From the NCBI GenBank assembly GCA_036677445.1, contig JAVBWI010000023.1:248001-312000 (forward strand): a stretch of 64,000 nt of DNA, in the 5' to 3' direction. This document shows, piece by piece, positions 35,901 through 43,433 of this stretch; within the stretch, counting starts at the first letter, position 1; each line of letters starts with the position of its first letter. Both the position numbers and the translations under genes were made by a program. The notes under the pieces were generated by a model. The model saw only the letters and a program-made list of their open reading frames with translations, was not told the origin of the DNA and ran no database searches. The DNA comes from JAVBWI01 sp036677445 (lineage in GTDB: Bacteria; Bacillota; Clostridia; Christensenellales; CAG-138).

Positions 35901-36695
35901 CTATTGCAATAACTCCTCTAAAACGGCAACCAGCTCTTTTGAGAACACCTCATCTTCTTTCAATAGTTTTAAAGCGGTTGGCATCTCTTTTGCAGGTCTG
36001 TATGGCCTATACGAAGTCATTGCATCCAATACATCGGCTATCATGACAATTTCTGAATACGAATGTATATCCTTTTCTTTCAGCCCAAGCGGATAACCGT
36101 TCCCGTTGTTGCGTTCATGGTGCTGCAAAATAATGGAAGAGCATGTCTGCGGCAACCCAAACTCCGCCGTAATGCTTACACCCAGCTCGCAATGCTGTTT
36201 CATTAATATCATTTCCTCATCGGTGAGCGAGCCTTTTTTCTGAATCAACGACTTGGGAAGCATAAGTTTCCCTACATCATGCAGCAAAGACCCCAAAGCG
36301 ATTTCAAATAAAGCTTGGGCGCAAAATCCCGATTTAATTCCAATCATGACTGCTATCAGGGAGACGTTGATGGAATGCGTATAAACCCACCCAATATGAT
36401 TATACAATGTGTTTATCACATACCACCAGGGCTCTGCCTTGGATTCGAAAATGATTTTGCTGACGATGGATGCGGGGTAATTCAGAAGTTTCTCTTCGCA
36501 CAGGTTTAGCTTCTTGCATACCTCTTTCAAATTTTGTTTTATGGACTCGCATCTATCCTGTTCGCTCAGGCGCAGGGCTTCCTCTCGGAGCAGTTGATGA
36601 TGCTCTAATCTTTCGCGCATTTTCTTTGTGATTTGTTGTCCTTCAGACAGAAGCAGTCTCCCATTCCGGTCGTAAATATTTTTTTTCGCAAACAT
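35901..36695 (-). CDS. HD-GYP domain phosphodiesterase, 264 aa
   Basis: Predicted cyclic-dinucleotide phosphodiesterase. The metal site HDVGK lies in SLLHDVGKLMLPKSL and the GYP signature in QHHERNNGNGYPLGL; HSINVSLIA and the C-terminal SYSEIVMIADVLDAMTSYRPY complete the domain (about residues 100-264). The N-terminal 90 residues form a small domain plus coiled coil (DRNGRLLLSEGQQITKKMRE). No receiver domain. The ATG at 36695 begins the conserved part. Base composition is clearly more AT-rich than neighbours, suggesting transfer together with the Xre gene. Confidence 0.9.
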   Translation of the reverse strand: MFAKKNIYDRNGRLLLSEGQQITKKMRERLEHHQLLREEALRLSEQDRCESIKQNLKEVCKKLNLCEEKLLNYPASIVSKIIFESKAEPWWYVINTLYNHIGWVYTHSINVSLIAVMIGIKSGFCAQALFEIALGSLLHDVGKLMLPKSLIQKKGSLTDEEMILMKQHCELGVSITAEFGLPQTCSSIILQHHERNNGNGYPLGLKEKDIHSYSEIVMIADVLDAMTSYRPYRPAKEMPTALKLLKEDEVFSKELVAVLEELLQ

Positions 36696-36741
36696 TATCC
36701 CCGACCTTCCTCTGCGCATAATATAGTTTGATGCAGTGAAT

Positions 36742-36770
36742 ATTATAATTTAATACTCTGTAAAATACAA
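36742..36770 (-). promoter_or_regulatory. Promoter of the HD-GYP gene
   Basis: On the minus strand TTGTAT (36765-36770), 17-bp spacer, TATAAT (36742-36747). Its -35 box is one half of the inverted repeat at 36765-36783. Confidence 0.7.
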
Positions 36771-36783
36771 GTTATAGTTGTAT
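36765..36783. promoter_or_regulatory. Inverted repeat, candidate operator of the Xre regulator
   Basis: ATACAA-gttatag-TTGTAT, a perfect 6-bp inverted repeat 21 bp before the xre ATG and covering the -35 box of the divergent HD-GYP promoter. Confidence 0.6.
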
Positions 36784-36803
36784 CCTTATGTTGTAGGAGG
36801 TGC

Positions 36804-37127
36804 ATGAAAACGGAAAATCGTATTCGTGAATTGAGAAAAGCGAAAGGAATCACGCAGTTGCGTTTAAGTATTGAGCTCGAAGTGACGCAAGAAACGATCA
36901 GTGCTTACGAAACCGGAAAGCATTATGCAAGTTTAAGGTCCTTAATGAGGATGGCGGAAATATTTGATGCAAGCATGGATTATATTATGGGGCTGTCAAA
37001 CGTTCGCAAACCCATGCAAACCGCTGATTTAACCAATAGTGAAATCCAAATTCTATCTGCATACCGGAAAATGAATATGATTCAGAAAGAGAAAACGCAA
37101 TCTTATATGGACGGATTACTCGCATAA
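36804..37127 (+). CDS. Xre-family helix-turn-helix regulator, 107 aa
   Basis: DNA-binding protein with a Cro/C1-type HTH in residues 5-60 (IRELRKAKGITQLRLSIELE, then VTQETISAYETGKHYASL). The C-terminal 40 residues are helical and probably for dimerisation. TAGGAGG precedes the ATG. Codon use and composition are AT-rich like the divergent HD-GYP gene, with which it shares a short control region holding an inverted repeat; regulation of both genes is likely. The 3' side is a palindrome array. Confidence 0.9.
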   Translation: MKTENRIRELRKAKGITQLRLSIELEVTQETISAYETGKHYASLRSLMRMAEIFDASMDYIMGLSNVRKPMQTADLTNSEIQILSAYRKMNMIQKEKTQSYMDGLLA

Positions 37128-37202
37128 AACTTTTACGAAGTCGTCCACGACTCATTCTAATATGTTTATTTTATCACAAATACAGCGTTTGTGGAAATAC
37201 AA

Positions 37203-37446
37203 ACAAGGCAGGGATATTCCCTGCCTCAAAGCGTCAATAAAGGGCCACGTTGAGGGCCCTGCCCTCAAACACCCGCTTAGGGCCGTTACGGCCCTAAGAA
37301 CCCACTTCAGGGAACACCCTAAAATAGGGTGTTCCCAATGAAGGGGATTCCCAAGGGATGTGTCCCTTGGGTGGGGGTCCGGGTGCAAAGCCCCCTAAAA
37401 AGGGGGTTGCCAATACTCTGAAGGCAGGGATATTCCCTGCCTTGTT
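37203..37446. repeat. Hairpin cluster B: array of seven palindromes with matching ends
   Basis: The 353-bp convergent gap between xre and gdhA. Stems: 37206-37226 (AGGCAGGGA/TCCCTGCCT, three-base loop), 37241-37260 (AGGGCC/GGCCCT), 37276-37298 (CTTAGGGCCG/CGGCCCTAAG, three-base loop), 37310-37336 (GGGAACACCCTA/TAGGGTGTTCCC, three-base loop), 37350-37371 (CCCAAGGGA/TCCCTTGGG, four-base loop), 37385-37410 (GCAA-CCCCCT type with a two-base bulge) and 37422-37442, identical to the first. Because AACAAGGCAGGGA begins it and its complement ends it, the block has terminal inverted repeats like a MITE. Confidence 0.85.
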
Positions 37447-37480
37447 GTTCCGCCTATTTGTTATGAAAGGAATCGAGTGT

Positions 37481-38830
37481 TTATACCAGGCCCTGCGCGA
37501 TCATGGCCTCCGCAACCTTCTTGAAGCCCGCGATGTTGGCGCCGGCCACAAGGTTATACCCAAGGCCGTACTCCTCTGCCGCCTGCATGGAGGAGTCGTG
37601 TATGTTCTTCATGATGCCCTTGAGCTTTTCATCGACCTCCTCGGCGCTCCAACGATAACGCATGGAGTTCTGGCTCATTTCGAGCGCGGAGGTGGCCACG
37701 CCGCCTGCGTTGACAGCCTTACTCGGCGCCACGATCATGCCGGGCTGCTTCATCAGGAAACCGAGCGCCTCGTTTGTCGTGGGCATGTTGGAGACTTCGA
37801 TATAATACTTCGTGCCGTTTTCCAAGATCTGTTTCGCCTCTTCCATGCCGATCTCGTTCTGCGTGGCGCAGGGCATAATGACATCCGCCTTAACGCCCCA
37901 CGGCTTCTGCTTTGCAAAGAACTGCACGCCGAATTTGTCCGCATAATCCTGCACCCTGTCGCGGCCGGAAGCACGCATTTCGAGCAGGTAATCGATCTTC
38001 TCCGGCGTGATGACGCCGTCGGGATCGTACACATAGCCATCGGGGCCTGAAAGCGTGATGACCTTGCCGCCCAACTCGGTAATCTTGCGCACTGCGCCCC
38101 AGGTTACGTTGCCAAAGCCGGAAAGCGCGAATGTCTTGCCTGCGAAGCTGTCGCCTTCATGCTTGAATACTTCGCCCACGTAATACACCGCGCCAAAACC
38201 GGTGGCTTCCGGGCGAATCAGGCTGCCGCCGTAGGCCATGCCCTTGCCGGTAAGAACGCCCGGCTCATACGCGCCGCGAATACGCTTGTATTGCCCGTAA
38301 AGAAAACCGATCTCTCTGCCGGCAACGCCAATGTCGCCGGCGGGAACATCCACATCGGGGCCGATATGACGATAAAGCTCCGTCATGAACGCCTGGCAGA
38401 AACGCATGACCTCGTCGTCGGACTTGCCGCGAGGGTCAAAATCCGAACCGCCCTTACCGCCGCCGATGGGCAGTGTGGTCAGGCTGTTCTTAAATGTCTG
38501 TTCGAAACCCAGGAACTTCATGATCGAAAGGTTTACCGAAGGATGGAAGCGCAATCCGCCCTTATACGGGCCAATGGCGCTGTTAAACTGTACGCGGAAG
38601 CCGCGGTTGACTTGGGTCTGACCCTTATCATCCACCCATACTACGCGGAACTCGATTACGCGCTCCGGCTCTACCATACGCTCCAAGAGACCCATCCTTT
38701 TGTATTCCGGATGTTTGTCGATAACAACCTCGAGCGAATTCAGCACTTCTTCCACCGTTTGCAGGAATTCAGGCTCGTTGGCATCGCGTTTTTTAACCTT
38801 CTCGATGACTTCCTGAATGTAGGCGTTCAT
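37481..38830 (-). CDS. gdhA: Glutamate dehydrogenase (NADP-type), 449 aa
   Basis: Reductive amination of 2-oxoglutarate to glutamate. The catalytic region reads GPYKGGLRFHPSVNLSIMKF and GGGKGGSDFDPRGKSD with the active-site lysines; the coenzyme fold starts at FALSGFGNVTWGA. Length 449 and the SDFDP/GKS motifs fit the hexameric class I, NADP-preferring enzymes. A near-consensus promoter lies at 38904-38932. It is transcribed alone towards the palindrome array. Confidence 0.96.
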   Translation of the reverse strand: MNAYIQEVIEKVKKRDANEPEFLQTVEEVLNSLEVVIDKHPEYKRMGLLERMVEPERVIEFRVVWVDDKGQTQVNRGFRVQFNSAIGPYKGGLRFHPSVNLSIMKFLGFEQTFKNSLTTLPIGGGKGGSDFDPRGKSDDEVMRFCQAFMTELYRHIGPDVDVPAGDIGVAGREIGFLYGQYKRIRGAYEPGVLTGKGMAYGGSLIRPEATGFGAVYYVGEVFKHEGDSFAGKTFALSGFGNVTWGAVRKITELGGKVITLSGPDGYVYDPDGVITPEKIDYLLEMRASGRDRVQDYADKFGVQFFAKQKPWGVKADVIMPCATQNEIGMEEAKQILENGTKYYIEVSNMPTTNEALGFLMKQPGMIVAPSKAVNAGGVATSALEMSQNSMRYRWSAEEVDEKLKGIMKNIHDSSMQAAEEYGLGYNLVAGANIAGFKKVAEAMIAQGLV

Positions 38831-38903
38831 ATTCGACCCTCCAAATTGTTGTTTGTCGCCGACTGCCCCATTGCATGCCAGCGCATTAATACTTCATGCT
38901 TTC

Positions 38904-38932
38904 ATCATAAGACGCAGGAATCCAGCTGTCAA
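38904..38932 (-). promoter_or_regulatory. Sigma-A promoter of gdhA
   Basis: On the minus strand TTGACA (38927-38932), 17-bp spacer, TATGAT (38904-38909), 74 bp before the gdhA ATG. Confidence 0.85.
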
Positions 38933-39028
38933 TATATTATCAAGCCTCCCCATATACATAGGCGATTATATACGATTTGTTGCAAAAGCGCCGGTTCTAG
39001 GGAATATATTCCTCAGTGCATAATCAAG

Positions 39029-39079
39029 GCGCCCGTTATGCAGAAGACGGAGCAGCATAACCGTCGTCTGCATTCGCCG
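39029..39079. repeat. Inverted repeat in the gdhA-rplQ gap
   Basis: Region 38933-39250 holds no gene. It contains GCAGAAGACGG (39040-39050) opposite CCGTCGTCTGC (39061-39071), 10 of 11 paired, and an overlapping alternative GTTATGC/GCATAAC pairing, so two mutually exclusive stems are possible. A 12-bp palindrome GGAATATATTCC starts at 39001. Confidence 0.5.
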
Positions 39080-39249
39080 GATGCTCATCCTGCATTTGAA
39101 GGCATTCTTTCATTTTGCAGGCGCGTATATCGCATATGCTGCCGTCGCTTCCGTCATTTTTATACACAGGAGAATACCTTTTTGCAGCGGTACAACCACC
39201 CGTCCTGCATTGCGCGGCTAAAAAGCATTGCTCTACTAGTTTTCTCCCT

Positions 39250-39283
39250 AATAAAAAAGAATAGCCGCCCCGAATGGGGCGGC
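39250..39283 (-). terminator. Terminator of the ribosomal superoperon
   Basis: On the minus strand GCCGCCCC-attc-GGGGCGGC followed by TATTCTTTTTTATT, 17 bases after the rplQ stop. Confidence 0.9.
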
Positions 39284-39299
39284 GAAAACTTTTTTATAT

Positions 39300-39806
39300 T
39301 CAGACCAACTCAAGAACAACCATTTCGGCGGCGTCGCCGCGGCGGGGTCCGATCTTGAGTATGCGGGTATACCCGCCGCGGCCTACTTCGCGGCCGCGCT
39401 TTTCATACTTGGGCGCAAGCTCGCGGAACAGCTTTTCCACAACGGGATGGGCTTTGTCCTCGGTGCGCTCCTTGTATTCCGACTTGCTCTCCTTCTTGGA
39501 TTTAAACTCGGGCACGTCGTACAGGTACGCCATGATCTGCCGGCGCGCATGCAGCTTGCTCGGCGTATCGTTGTTTACATCTCTCTCCACGATCTGGAGC
39601 TTTTCGTTGCGGGTCTGCTTTTTGACGACCTCGCTGTTTTGATATTCATTCACGGCAAGCGTGATCAGCTTCTCGGCAATGGGGCGCACTTCCTTGGCGC
39701 GATTCTCAGTGGTAATGATCTTACCATTCCAAATCAGCGCCGTGGTGAGGTTGCGCAGCATAGCGACGCGCTGATCCGTGGATTTGCCCAGCTTGCGGTT
39801 GGCCAT
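39300..39806 (-). CDS. rplQ: 50S ribosomal protein L17, 168 aa
   Basis: Last gene of the superoperon. MANRKLGKSTDQRVAMLRNL is the family N-terminus and YTRILKIGPRRGDAAEMVVL the C-terminus. It is longer than the usual 115-130 residues because of a charged insert around 95-140 (FKSKKESKSEYKERTEDKAH), a variant seen in several Clostridia. It follows rpoA by 30 bp. Confidence 0.96.
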   Translation of the reverse strand: MANRKLGKSTDQRVAMLRNLTTALIWNGKIITTENRAKEVRPIAEKLITLAVNEYQNSEVVKKQTRNEKLQIVERDVNNDTPSKLHARRQIMAYLYDVPEFKSKKESKSEYKERTEDKAHPVVEKLFRELAPKYEKRGREVGRGGYTRILKIGPRRGDAAEMVVLELV

Positions 39807-39836
39807 AATGCTTTCCTCCTACGTTCTACGTTGTCT

Positions 39837-40778
39837 TTAATCTTCGCTGTTGCGGAGCGTCAGCCCCAGTGCGGATAATTTCTGCTGCACTTCCTCAAGG
39901 GATTTGCGCCCGAGATTGCGCACCTTCATCATTTCCTCTTCGTTGCGCTGCACCAGCTCATCCACCGTATTGATGCCGGCACGCTTGAGGCAATTGTAGG
40001 AACGGACGGAAAGATCCAGCTCTTCGATGGTCATCTCGAGAATCTTCTCTTTCTTGTCCTCTTCCTTTTCCACCATGATCTCCACGCCCTGTACATGCTC
40101 CGTCAGGTTGGTGAACAGAGACAAATGCTCGGCTAAAATCTTGGCTGCGAGGCTGACGGCCTCCTCGGGCTGAATGCTGCCGGAGGTCCAAACCTCCAGC
40201 GTGAGTTTGTCAAAATCCGTAGAGGAACCCACACGGGTATCCTCCACACGGAAGTTCACCTTCTCGATAGGGGTGTAGATGCTGTCCACCGCGATCTCGC
40301 CGATGGTCATGCCGGGACGCTTGTTTTTCTCCGCAGAGACGTAACCGCGGCCGTGGTCCAGCATGATCTCCATATAAAGATGCGCGTTCTTATCCAGAGT
40401 TGCGATATGCAGCTCGGGATTGATGATCTCCACATCCGAATCCGGCAGGATATCCCCCGCCGTTACTTCGCCTTCGCCGGTGCTGTCGATGATTACCTTT
40501 TTGGGCTGGTCGGCATACAGCCTGACACAAAGCTCCTTGAGGTTTAATATGATCTCGGTGACATCCTCTTTCACGCCTTCCACTGTGGAAAACTCGTGCA
40601 GTACGCCCTCAATTTTAACCGAGGTAACGGCAACGCCTGGCAGCGATGAAAGCAACACTCTGCGTAACGAATTGCCCAGCGTCGTACCAAAACCACGCTC
40701 CAGCGGTTCTACCACAAACCTGCCGAAGCTCTCCGTCTTTTCGATGCACTCGATTTTAGGTCTTTCAATCTCAATCAT
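39837..40778 (-). CDS. rpoA: RNA polymerase alpha subunit, 313 aa
   Basis: Assembly platform of RNA polymerase and contact for activators. The N-terminal domain (1-230) begins with EIERPKIECIEKTESFGRF and FVVEPLERGFGTTLGNSLRR; the C-terminal domain (about 245-313) shows ELDLSVRSYNCLKRAGINTV and NLGRKSLEEV. Full length. It lies 149 bp downstream of rpsD. Confidence 0.98.
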   Translation of the reverse strand: MIEIERPKIECIEKTESFGRFVVEPLERGFGTTLGNSLRRVLLSSLPGVAVTSVKIEGVLHEFSTVEGVKEDVTEIILNLKELCVRLYADQPKKVIIDSTGEGEVTAGDILPDSDVEIINPELHIATLDKNAHLYMEIMLDHGRGYVSAEKNKRPGMTIGEIAVDSIYTPIEKVNFRVEDTRVGSSTDFDKLTLEVWTSGSIQPEEAVSLAAKILAEHLSLFTNLTEHVQGVEIMVEKEEDKKEKILEMTIEELDLSVRSYNCLKRAGINTVDELVQRNEEEMMKVRNLGRKSLEEVQQKLSALGLTLRNSED

Positions 40779-40927
40779 GTGTTTTCCTCCTTATTGGGCT
40801 GACGCCAAAAGTTGCACACTCTATACAGCGGTGGCCTTGCCCATACGTCCCAAAGGTCAACGAGGATGCAGGGGATGGAAATCCCCGGGGAGCACAGCCC
40901 TTCGGGCGATACTCCCGTGTCAGACGT

Positions 40928-41557
40928 TTACCTGGAGTAGAACTCAACGATCAAATGCTCCTCTATCGTCAGGTCGATATCGTCACGCTGCGGCATGGCG
41001 ATCACCTTCCCCGTGAGATTCTCGGCATCCATCTCAAGCCACTTGGGCACAAGCTTGCTCGTTCCCTGTTCACGCAGAGCCTTGAAGTTCTGCATATCGC
41101 GCGAAGCCTCGCGCACGGTGATGACGTCGCCGAGCTTGATCTGGTAGGAAGGAATGTCAACCTTCTTGCCGTTGACGCGTATATGGCCATGCAGCACGAT
41201 CTGGCGCGACATCGGGCGGCTTTCGCCAAGGCCCAGACGGTACACCACGTTGTCCAGCCGGCGTTCCAGCAGGCAGAGCATATTCTCGCCTGTGACGCCG
41301 CGCATGTTGGCAGCCATATCAAAGTATTTCCTGAACTGGGATTCCAATACACCATAGGCGCGGCGGCACTTCTGCTTTTCACGAAGCTGTACGCCGTATT
41401 CGGACTGCTTGCGCGTACGGGCCTGGCCGTGCTGTCCCGGCGGGGTATGCCGCTTCACTACGGCGCACTTGGCGCTGTAGCAACGGTCGCCCTTCAAAAA
41501 CAGTTTCATCCCCTCGCGGCGGCAAAGCCTGCAAACGGAATCTGTATATCTTGCCAT
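40928..41557 (-). CDS. rpsD: 30S ribosomal protein S4, 209 aa
   Basis: 16S-binding assembly protein. The N-terminus MARYTDSVCRLCRREG with a second Cys pair (RCYSAKC) marks the zinc-binding form. The S4 RNA-binding domain is at about 95-160 (RLDNVVYRLGLGESRPMSRQ). The ATG at 41557 is chosen; the 15-codon extension overlaps rpsK. In Bacillus S4 regulates its own synthesis; no leader was recognised here. Confidence 0.97.
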   Translation of the reverse strand: MARYTDSVCRLCRREGMKLFLKGDRCYSAKCAVVKRHTPPGQHGQARTRKQSEYGVQLREKQKCRRAYGVLESQFRKYFDMAANMRGVTGENMLCLLERRLDNVVYRLGLGESRPMSRQIVLHGHIRVNGKKVDIPSYQIKLGDVITVREASRDMQNFKALREQGTSKLVPKWLEMDAENLTGKVIAMPQRDDIDLTIEEHLIVEFYSR

Positions 41558-41571
41558 ATTGGTTTGCCTCC

Positions 41572-41973
41572 TTAAACTCTTCTGCGCTTGGGCGGACGGC
41601 ACCCGTTATGCGGGATGGGCGTAACGTCCTTGATCATGTTCACCTCAAGCCCTGCCGCCTGCAAAGCACGGATCGCAGCTTCGCGGCCGGAACCGGGTCC
41701 CTTGATGTACACTTCCACTGTGTGCAGACCATGCTCCATTGCGGCCTTTGCGGCGGTCTCGGCAGCCATCTGCGCCGCATAGGGCGTAGACTTGCGCGAG
41801 CCGCGGAAGCCAAGGCCACCGGCGGACGCCCAGGATATCGCGTTGCCTGCGGTATCGGTAATGGTGACCATGGTATTGTTGAAGGAGGAGCGGATATGCG
41901 CCGCACCGCGTTCGATGTTCTTCTTCTCGCGACGCTTGCGCGAACCGGTCTTCTTGATCTTCGCTTTTGCCAT
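41572..41973 (-). CDS. rpsK: 30S ribosomal protein S11, 133 aa
   Basis: Platform protein. GAAHIRSSFNNTMVTITDTA is the family signature, and the C-terminus IPHNGCRPPKRRRV is invariant across bacteria. It sits between rpsM (15 bp) and rpsD (14 bp) in the alpha operon. Confidence 0.98.
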   Translation of the reverse strand: MAKAKIKKTGSRKRREKKNIERGAAHIRSSFNNTMVTITDTAGNAISWASAGGLGFRGSRKSTPYAAQMAAETAAKAAMEHGLHTVEVYIKGPGSGREAAIRALQAAGLEVNMIKDVTPIPHNGCRPPKRRRV

Positions 41974-41988
41974 TTTCGCCTTTCCTCC

Positions 41989-42357
41989 TTACTTCCTTTT
42001 GCCGCCCATTGTGCGCTTGGGTCCCTTGCGGGTGCGGGCGTTCTGCTTGGTGCTCTGGCCGCGAACGGGCAGGCCTTTGCGGTGACGCACACCGCGGTAG
42101 CAGCCGATCTCAATGAGCCGCTTGATGTTCATGGAGACCTCGCGCCGCAAGTCACCCTCCACCTTGACGTTATGATCGATATACTCCCTGAGCTTATTCA
42201 CGTCAGACTCTGAAAGGTCGCGCACGCGAATGTCGGGGTCCACGTCACAGGCAGCGATAATATCGGACGCGGTCTTACGACCGATGCCAAAGATATATGT
42301 CAGGCCGATCTCCACGCGCTTGTCTCTGGGCAGGTCTACACCAGAAATACGTGCCAT
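41989..42357 (-). CDS. rpsM: 30S ribosomal protein S13, 122 aa
   Basis: Head protein contacting P-site tRNA. MARISGVDLPRDKRVEIGLT and the C-terminal NARTRKGPKRTMGGKRK are characteristic. AGGAGG lies upstream. Unusually, it is separated from rpmJ by about 400 bp that contain hairpin cluster C, so it may have its own promoter. Confidence 0.98.
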   Translation of the reverse strand: MARISGVDLPRDKRVEIGLTYIFGIGRKTASDIIAACDVDPDIRVRDLSESDVNKLREYIDHNVKVEGDLRREVSMNIKRLIEIGCYRGVRHRKGLPVRGQSTKQNARTRKGPKRTMGGKRK

Positions 42358-42761
42358 ATGGGTACTACACCTCCTGTAATATTAGCTGTTGCCGTTGTAT
42401 GTTGTAATCCCGCCGGATTGCGCGGGGATAAGCCGCGCCAGCCGCACCGAACGGGGTTTTTTCTTCCTTAGAACCTTTGCCGAATTTCAAAGGTTCCATA
42501 CCTAAATATAACCTATAAAAGGATTTATTCCAAACACTCTTTGCCGCTTCAGGCTGCAAACGTTACATTTTATAACGTACCGTTTACTCTGCCGGATCCA
42601 ATCAAAGCTTAAATCGCCATTTGTGACAACATGCGCGTCACAAATGACACCTTGCTTGGATCTAGGCCGACAGTTGCGCCAAGCAACCGAGGCCGCAGAC
42701 CCAAGGAAACCAGCGCGGAAGCGCGACCTCGCGCAAATGGCTTTGCCATTTGCGCGAGGCG
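42358..42761. repeat. Hairpin cluster C: non-coding insert between rpmJ and rpsM
   Basis: These genes are normally close; here 404 bp separate them with no credible gene. Perfect stems: 42727-42759 (CCTCGCGCAAATGGC/GCCATTTGCGCGAGG, 15 bp, three-base loop, just after the rpmJ stop), 42652-42686 (TTGCTTGG/CCAAGCAA), 42618-42646 (CATTTGTGAC/GTCACAAATG), 42471-42496 (GAACCTTTG/CAAAGGTTC) and 42420-42438 (GCGCGG/CCGCGC). A weak minus-strand promoter (TTGGAA-16-TTATAT near 42511-42534) could restart transcription for rpsM onwards. Confidence 0.75.
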
Positions 42762-42875
42762 TTAGCCTTGCTTCTGCTTGTGTTTGGGGTTTTCGCAGAT
42801 AATCATCACGCGGCCCTTGCGCTTGATGATCTTGCACTTTTCACAAATCGGTTTCACCGAAGGCCTGACTTTCAT
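42762..42875 (-). CDS. rpmJ: 50S ribosomal protein L36, 37 aa
   Basis: Smallest large-subunit protein. The translation MKVRPSVKPICEKCKIIKRK and then GRVMIICENPKHKQKQG carries the zinc ligands Cys11, Cys14, Cys27 and His32 of the zinc form. It lies 30 bp downstream of infA, as in most bacteria. Confidence 0.97.
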   Translation of the reverse strand: MKVRPSVKPICEKCKIIKRKGRVMIICENPKHKQKQG

Positions 42876-42905
42876 AACTACCGCTCCTCCTTACTATTGC
42901 CCGCA

Positions 42906-43127
42906 TCAGTTTTTTGCGCGCCATGTGATTCTTCCGCGCGTGAGATCGTAGGGGGAAAGCTCCACCGTGACCTTGTCGCCAGGCAGGATACGAATAAAGT
43001 TCATCCGCAGCTTGCCGGAGATATGCGCGAGTATTTTATGCCCGTTTTCCAACTCCACCTCGAACATGGCGTTCGGGAACGAATCGGAAACCACGCCTTC
43101 TACTTCAATAACGTCCTGTTTAGACAA
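42906..43127 (-). CDS. infA: Translation initiation factor IF-1, 73 aa
   Basis: OB-fold factor binding the 30S A site. SKQDVIEVEGVVSDSFPNAM and VELSPYDLTRGRITWR are diagnostic. The start codon is TTG, five bases after GGAGGG. Length 73 is typical. It follows the KOW protein gene by 21 bp. Confidence 0.97.
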   Translation of the reverse strand: MSKQDVIEVEGVVSDSFPNAMFEVELENGHKILAHISGKLRMNFIRILPGDKVTVELSPYDLTRGRITWRAKN

Positions 43128-43148
43128 GCTATCCCTCCTCCGCTTTCA

Positions 43149-43433
43149 TCACTCAAGTTTATACCCGAGGTTCAACAGGCAATTGCGTATTTCCGCGTCG
43201 AATACCTGTTTCCCTTCGAGAATCTTGGTCTTAATGCTCTCGACCGCCGCGGGTTCCACACGAATATGCTTGCACTTCTTTCTCTTCGGATGCTCGAGCC
43301 TGCGCAGGCAGCCGTCCGCCAGCAATACATGCTCCGCATCCGCGGAACCGACCACGAGAAACGCACGATCCTTGTCTCTGCCGGCCTTGCTGATTACCAC
43401 GCGGCCCAACAGATCTTCACCGTAAGGGTTCAT
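43149..43433 (-). CDS. KOW-domain RNA-binding protein (L14e-like), 94 aa
   Basis: Small protein found between map and infA in many Clostridia. The KOW-type fold is suggested by LGRVVISKAGRDKDRAFLVV and VLLADGCLRRLEHPKRKKCK, similar to eukaryotic/archaeal L14e. It likely binds rRNA or mRNA; the exact role is unknown. It overlaps map by ATGA. Confidence 0.87.
   Translation of the reverse strand: MNPYGEDLLGRVVISKAGRDKDRAFLVVGSADAEHVLLADGCLRRLEHPKRKKCKHIRVEPAAVESIKTKILEGKQVFDAEIRNCLLNLGYKLE

Noticed and set aside
37203..37446. CRISPR-like array
   Set aside because: The repeated units are palindromes of different sequence; there are no constant repeats with unique spacers and no cas genes.
38159..39358. 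Plus-strand frame of 399 codons
   Set aside because: Antisense to gdhA and then crosses its promoter and the superoperon terminator.
42365..42837. Short minus-strand frames in the rpmJ-rpsM gap
   Set aside because: They run through palindromes and over the rpsM ribosome-binding site, lack their own, and match no family I know.
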